25,130 nucleotides of DNA from Silene noctiflora. Lineage: Eukaryota > Streptophyta > Magnoliopsida > Caryophyllales > Caryophyllaceae. Below are positions 20,888 through 25,130 of this stretch, in pieces. The translations under genes were made by a program, and so were the position numbers. The stretch is from assembly GCA_009801015.1 (NCBI GenBank), contig VHZZ01000184.1, positions 105,874-131,003 of the forward strand, written 5' to 3'. Numbering within the stretch: position 1 is the first letter of the stretch; each line of letters starts with the position of its first letter. The notes beneath the pieces were generated by a model that searched no databases, was not told the origin of the DNA, and was given only the letters and a program-made list of their open reading frames with translations.

Positions 20888-23800
20888 CTGTAATTCAGAA
20901 GAATAAATGAAAATAAAATAAGAAAGTCATTCACCCTCAAGATACTACATAATTTAAAGCATGAACGACCCTCAAGAATAACTAGCTTCTGGACTACAGA
21001 AATATCAACCTCCGACTCATAGAGACACGCGGTCAGATGAAGTCGTACCAAACAAAAACAATATTATCCCTAAAACCACCAGAAGGTATATAAGCAAGGT
21101 GTAGCCAAGGCTTTCAGCCTTTCACGTTATCATGTTATTTAGTATGGTTCTAGACTACATGACATAATAATCATGTGAACATATCAACTGCCAACTTAAA
21201 ATAGATTACACAATTGGGTAGAAATTTATACCAAAGAAAAATGATATCTCCCTAGTAGCCGATTGAACAGAATCTGAGCCATGGACACAATTCCTTTGTG
21301 AGTTAAAGCCACACATCGCCCTAATGCTGAGGACAAAACAAAACAAAACAAAACAAAATTGTAATGCAAATAAAACAACAGCAATGCCTTAGTCTAAATG
21401 AAAAAAATAATAATAACAAAAAAATTATGTAAATAACTATTATAAACTGCTATAAAAAATACAATACAGAATTTGCTGTCGACACAAACGAATGTAGCCT
21501 CTAGTCCTTAACATTCAAATAACAACCTTTTAGGATGAGTAACTCTAGCCTTCTCAGCATCAGTTGGTCCAATCAGCTTACGCCAGTCAGCAACGGCATT
21601 GTCTTTCTCCAGAGCCATTACCAACACCGGGCCACTAAATATAGAAGGACAAACTGATAAGAGCGAGGAGAAAGGGTTTACTGTTTACATTATATTAGCT
21701 CTGTCAACGAGTATGTGCCAAAGCGATGAATATTCATAGCACATTCATCCAATAACCACATTGTCCCTTTAACTATGTTATTTGGATACCTCATTTTAAG
21801 CAATCCAAATTTTTCATGAAAATAGACGAGTCTCACACATGGATACGCACTCATGTCGGATACTTCTAAATGAGTCTGAGTAACATAGCTCTATACATCT
21901 GTCATATAGAAAAAAAATCTGCTAGCTGTATTAAGCTTTAAATGACATGCNTATTATCAAACACTTCTAATTCCTTCTCAAGATCACTAGGGAAGTAAAA
22001 CAAGAGAGCATCATGACACTTTGATCAAAAAGCTAAACAGCATTGTGGTTGGGATGGAGCATGACATGTGCCCAAATACTCAATCAGTATACAAAATTTG
22101 TAGCAAGACTAGGACGTCATTCTCATTCAATAGGTGAAACCTTATTGATATCCATAGTGCGGTGGTTNAGTAGCGTGGCAAAGGCAAAGAGGTGATGCAT
22201 GGGCCGGTGACGGATGGGGTGACACAAAATGGGGTGGCTGATTCTGAGATCTAGTGATATAATTTGGGGTAAAGGTGGACCAAAGCACTTCTAAGTTCTA
22301 ACCCCACTTGCATTACCCAAAAACATGATCTAAACCAAGCGTAAACTATGGAACGAGACGGATAATATACTAGGTATATCCTTCGATTATGGATGAAAGA
22401 AATATTGAAGACGAATCAATGCTTTTTTTAATGAATGACAAAGTAATGCTCGACAAGGGAAACAAAACTGTAAGAGCATTAGTAGAAATGAGCAGCTATC
22501 CCATCACTAAGAAACATGGTGGTTAATTGAGCTCCAGTTTCATGATACCACTAAAAGAATTAACTAGATGGTATACCACAAAAGATTACTCTTCTAGAAA
22601 CTTAGGTTAGCATAACAGATTACCAGTTCCAAAATAATTATAAATTTGGAACTCACTACTTGTTCTGATGGGAGGATAGGAAATGGAGGAGTGGGATAAG
22701 CAGGGATGTAACTAACAAAGTTCTCTGTTTGAATAAAAGGATGGAGGGAAGGGGAGGTAGTAGTAGGGATCAATTTCACCTTTGTCACCAAATATCTCCA
22801 CAGTCGGTGATAATAGGGGGAAAAATGGAACACTCCGTCCCTTCCCTAGCTCAAGTGCTCAACCTTTCTCTTCCTTTTCCATCCTCTGCCCTTCAACTTA
22901 AGTAACCAAACACTCACTTAAAAGATACTAGTGTTAGACGCACAATCACAAAACCTTGTCCTGTTACCACGGGGCACGGGGCAATCACACTAACCCACCA
23001 AAATATAGTGGATGCGACCAAATTGACCACGCTTTTCTCATTAAATGTTAAGTACATGAATAAAAAACAAGGTGTAGTTCATCAATAAGCAAACAACTCC
23101 CAAGGAAATGTACACCTCCTCGTAGAATCATGCGAATCCTAAAAAATAACTTCCTAAATAATTCATCTGAAAACAATAAGTTAAAAATTGAACTGCTCAG
23201 CCATGCCCATATACCTCGTCATATACTTCACGAGATTAACGAAAAAGCTTTTGGAAGAATGCTCAGAGTAGAATCTTCCAGCAGTATCTTCATCAAGCTG
23301 GATCGTCAACTCCCTTTTAATGCTAAATCCAGAATCCAGAATTACTTTTTTGATTCTATCACTGTAGTTACCAGACAATCCATCTGGTTTTATCATGGCC
23401 AATGTTTTCTCTTTCTCAATTGCTCTGCAGCAATAAAAACTGCAAGATTTTAAGTGTTAAATAATCAAGATTTCAGCAAGATAGTTAGCTATGGACCCAA
23501 AAGCTGCGACTTTGCATTTCGAATCCTACATGATAGAGACTCTAAAGAGTCTAAACCAGTGCTAACTATGAAACCAAAGAAATCAAGATTCCCTAGGCCA
23601 GAAATTATGCAAATTCAATGAATAGGAGAGTCACGTTCCTGGAGAAAGTATCGCAACTGTTCTATATGGAGGGAATCAAGATAATTCAAACATGATGGAA
23701 ATACGACAGTAAGTTTATGGTAACTCCAGTTCTGAGATAACATTGTTGCTATGAGCTAACCGGAACAATCTTGGCATCGCAGTTCATTGAAACTTCATGT

Positions 23801-24831
23801 AAAATATGCTACGCATACACAACTACTAGTTCAATAATGTACGCTAAGTAGAATAAGCAGAATACAATAATTTCACTTCAACCATGGCTTTCCATACTAT
23901 AAAATTTTCAGTTATCTAGTCTCTAGCCACAGTGCCGCACTCAAGCAGTCAAACAAAAGCTATTCGCTTCCAACTCGTCAACAAAAAAAAAAATCACACT
24001 CTTCGGCCTCATTATCATCGTCACTTCTCCAACAAAAAACCCAAGAACATACTATTTTTCAAAGAAGCTTACAGCAAACATGTTTACTACGATCCAAACT
24101 GTTGTATCCTAGGATCTCGACTTACATCAAACACTCTTTGACACATGTGACTGACTCCAAATACAACTTACACGAACACATAAACAACAAAAACTCCAAA
24201 TTACATCATTCCGTGTTTAAGGTCGCTCTAAATTTCACATTGCAATGAATCAAAATACTAGTAATCAAATCAAGGACTTCTAGTGCCAAACGAATGATTA
24301 AGCTACAGAAGATACACTCACTTTCAGCAGAACTGTTAATGCTAACAGAATTAAGAAACAATTATGCATATAAACCTAAAATTACAAACTAATGATGAAT
24401 TTACATCATATCATGTCTAAACCCACTCTAAAATTTCACATTTCTGTGCATCAAGACCTAATAATTCAAAAATTTCTTGTGTAAAACGAATAATTAAGCT
24501 ACAATAAATGCTAATTTTCAACAGTATTATCAGTTCTAACACAATTAAGCAACAATTATACATATAAATCTAAATCAACAATCAATACGTCAAAAATCCG
24601 TGAAAAAAACAAATCAGCAAACCGTCGATTTCAGCAACGACGCCACAATTATCTTCGAAAAAACAGAATAGAAACAAATTGAAGATACAATAGAGCAAGA
24701 AAAGAGCTTAAATTTGAGTAGATAAACTCGTGAAAGAGAAAGAGAAGGAGAAAGAGCATAATATACCTGGTGGTATGAAAAACGGCGAAAAGAACGAAGT
24801 AGGAGAGAGAAATGAGCATAATGGAAGCCAT
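20856..24831 (-). CDS. NDPK5: Nucleoside diphosphate kinase, group II type, ER-targeted with C-terminal HDEL (5 exons, 169 aa)
   Basis: NDP kinases transfer the terminal phosphate of NTPs to NDPs through a phospho-histidine. Coding exons, in transcript order: 24767-24831, 23215-23424, 21527-21634, 21232-21326, 20856-20887 (510 nt), all GT-AG and phase-consistent. Residues 1-22 are a hydrophobic signal peptide. The kinase fold follows with A-M-I-K-P-D-G (31-37), Y74, S-G-P-V (92-95), W-R (109-110), G-P-T-D-A-E-K-A (114-121), S-I-R-A (128-131) and the catalytic N-C-V-H-G-S-D (140-146, H143). Spacing of K34, Y74, R110, T116, R130, N140, H143 matches the classical active site except for three extra residues between T116 and R130, as in group II (NME5/6-like) enzymes. 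The protein ends R-H-D-E-L, an ER-retrieval signal. ATG at 24831 is the first in frame. It best matches the plant NDPK5 type; that member-level name is from memory. Confidence 0.93.
21333..21358. repeat. (AAAAC)n short repeat at an NDPK splice acceptor
   Basis: Read on the minus strand as GTTTT repeats followed by GTCCTCAG, directly before the exon that carries the catalytic histidine. It forms part of the pyrimidine-rich tract of intron 3. Confidence 0.9.
21635..23214 (-). other. Intron 2 of the NDPK gene (1.6 kb)
   Basis: The donor is ACGAG|GTATATGG and the acceptor TATATTTAG. It splits codon S92. The interior is AT-rich with G- and C-rich patches at about 22660-22880 that may be repeat-derived. 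N bases lie at 21951 and 22168. No coding content is seen. Confidence 0.85.
23425..24766 (-). other. Intron 1 of the NDPK gene (1.3 kb)
   Basis: It separates the signal-peptide exon from the kinase exon, splitting codon R22. The donor is CACCAG|GTATATT and the acceptor TTGCTGCAG. It contains the 200-bp tandem duplication listed separately. Confidence 0.88.
24201..24580. repeat. Diverged tandem duplication, 200-bp unit, in NDPK intron 1
   Basis: TTACATCAT...TCTAAA...TTTCACATT...ACGAATGATTAAGCTACA...TAACAGAATTAAG...CAATTATGCATATAAA at 24201-24390 recurs with substitutions at 24401-24580. The offset is 200 bp throughout, with similarity that I judge to be roughly three quarters by eye. Confidence 0.85.
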
Positions 24832-24880
24832 GGATGTAAGTTTAAGTAGCAAAGTAGAGAATTCGAGAGATATGAAAAGG

Positions 24881-24904
24881 TCAATTTCGTAGGTGAAACG
24901 CCAT
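24881..24904 (-). other. Possible short upstream ORF before the NDPK start
   Basis: An ATG (24904) opens a seven-codon frame, M-A-F-H-L-R-N then stop, 50 bp before the main ATG. It matters only if transcription starts further upstream, which the sequence does not show. Confidence 0.35.
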
Positions 24905-25048
24905 TGAAATGGGGAGACCTTAGAGTGCGAGGCGAGGTGAGGCAAAAGGAGGGAAACTTTTCGACTGTTCAGTCGTAGAATACAAACGTAGATACGATAT
25001 CCGACTTAAAAAAAACGTACTTGTTCATTCATGTACGAGTGTTTCCTT

Positions 25049-25130
25049 ACTTAGGCCCTGTTTTTTGGACTTAAAGTCACTTAACTTCAGTTTAGATCCT
25101 ATAAGTTCAGTTTAGTTCAGATCAGTTTAG
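25049..25130. repeat. Left end of a GGCCCTGTTTTTTGG repeat, cut by the window edge
   Basis: From 25053 the sequence GGCCCTGTTTTTTGG is followed by AGTTCAGTTTAG-type repeated units running to the window end. GGCCCTGTT- is a frequent terminus of plant hAT- or Harbinger-type MITEs. The other end is not in the window. Confidence 0.5.

Noticed and set aside
22700..22916. GGAAGGGGAGG / CCCTTCCC purine-pyrimidine arms in NDPK intron 2
   Set aside because: They suggest a MITE, but the arms do not align over a continuous stretch and no target duplication was seen.
1..25130. CRISPR arrays, bacterial operons, phage or plasmid features
   Set aside because: No regularly spaced repeat-spacer structure, and the introns and gene families are plant nuclear.

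Overview
This is a stretch of plant nuclear genome: AT-rich, with GT-AG introns, long intergenic spaces full of small repeats, and three intron-containing genes, all on the minus strand. The gene families are land-plant families. The repeat types (foldbacks built on TGTGACGGA and on AGACGGTCTCAC, a GGCCCTGTTTTTTGG element at the right edge) remind me of eudicots of the order Caryophyllales, but that placement is recollection and not proof. Five isolated N bases (181, 524, 3783, 21951, 22168) fall outside the three gene models' coding exons.

Layout. 1-1380: AT-rich, with a probable promoter and 5' UTR exon of a gene running left out of the window. 1381-2850: a 72-bp TA microsatellite, a foldback element and LTR-like repeat sequence. 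2853-5410 (-): LSM1, five coding exons, 128 residues, with a SINE-like copy and a Stowaway-like MITE in its 1.7-kb first intron. 5720-7366: a solo LTR with an exact CACAT target duplication, about 310 bp upstream of the LSM1 start codon. 7372-9171: intergenic, with two SINE-like copies and a short direct repeat. 9172-12137 (-): a LAZY/DEEPER ROOTING 1 (IGT family) gene, five coding exons, 276 residues, starting with a 6-nt coding exon. 12138-20855: 8.7 kb with no gene I can establish, containing several non-autonomous DNA-transposon-like elements and one candidate terminal exon. 20856-24831 (-): a group II nucleoside diphosphate kinase, five coding exons, 169 residues, with a signal peptide and a C-terminal HDEL. 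24832-25130: its upstream region and the start of another repeat.

The three genes are not a functional cluster: cytoplasmic mRNA decay (LSM1), gravitropic set-point control (DRO1/LAZY) and an ER-lumen nucleotide kinase. All exon models were assembled by hand from splice sites, reading phase and family conservation. In each, coding lengths sum to a whole number of codons with no internal stop. I found no evidence of an undescribed multi-gene system. The more interesting points are the 21-bp periodic array inside the solo LTR, the HDEL tag carried on a separate 32-bp exon, the microsatellite against the splice acceptor of the LAZY gene, and the clustered loss of conserved arginines in LSM1.
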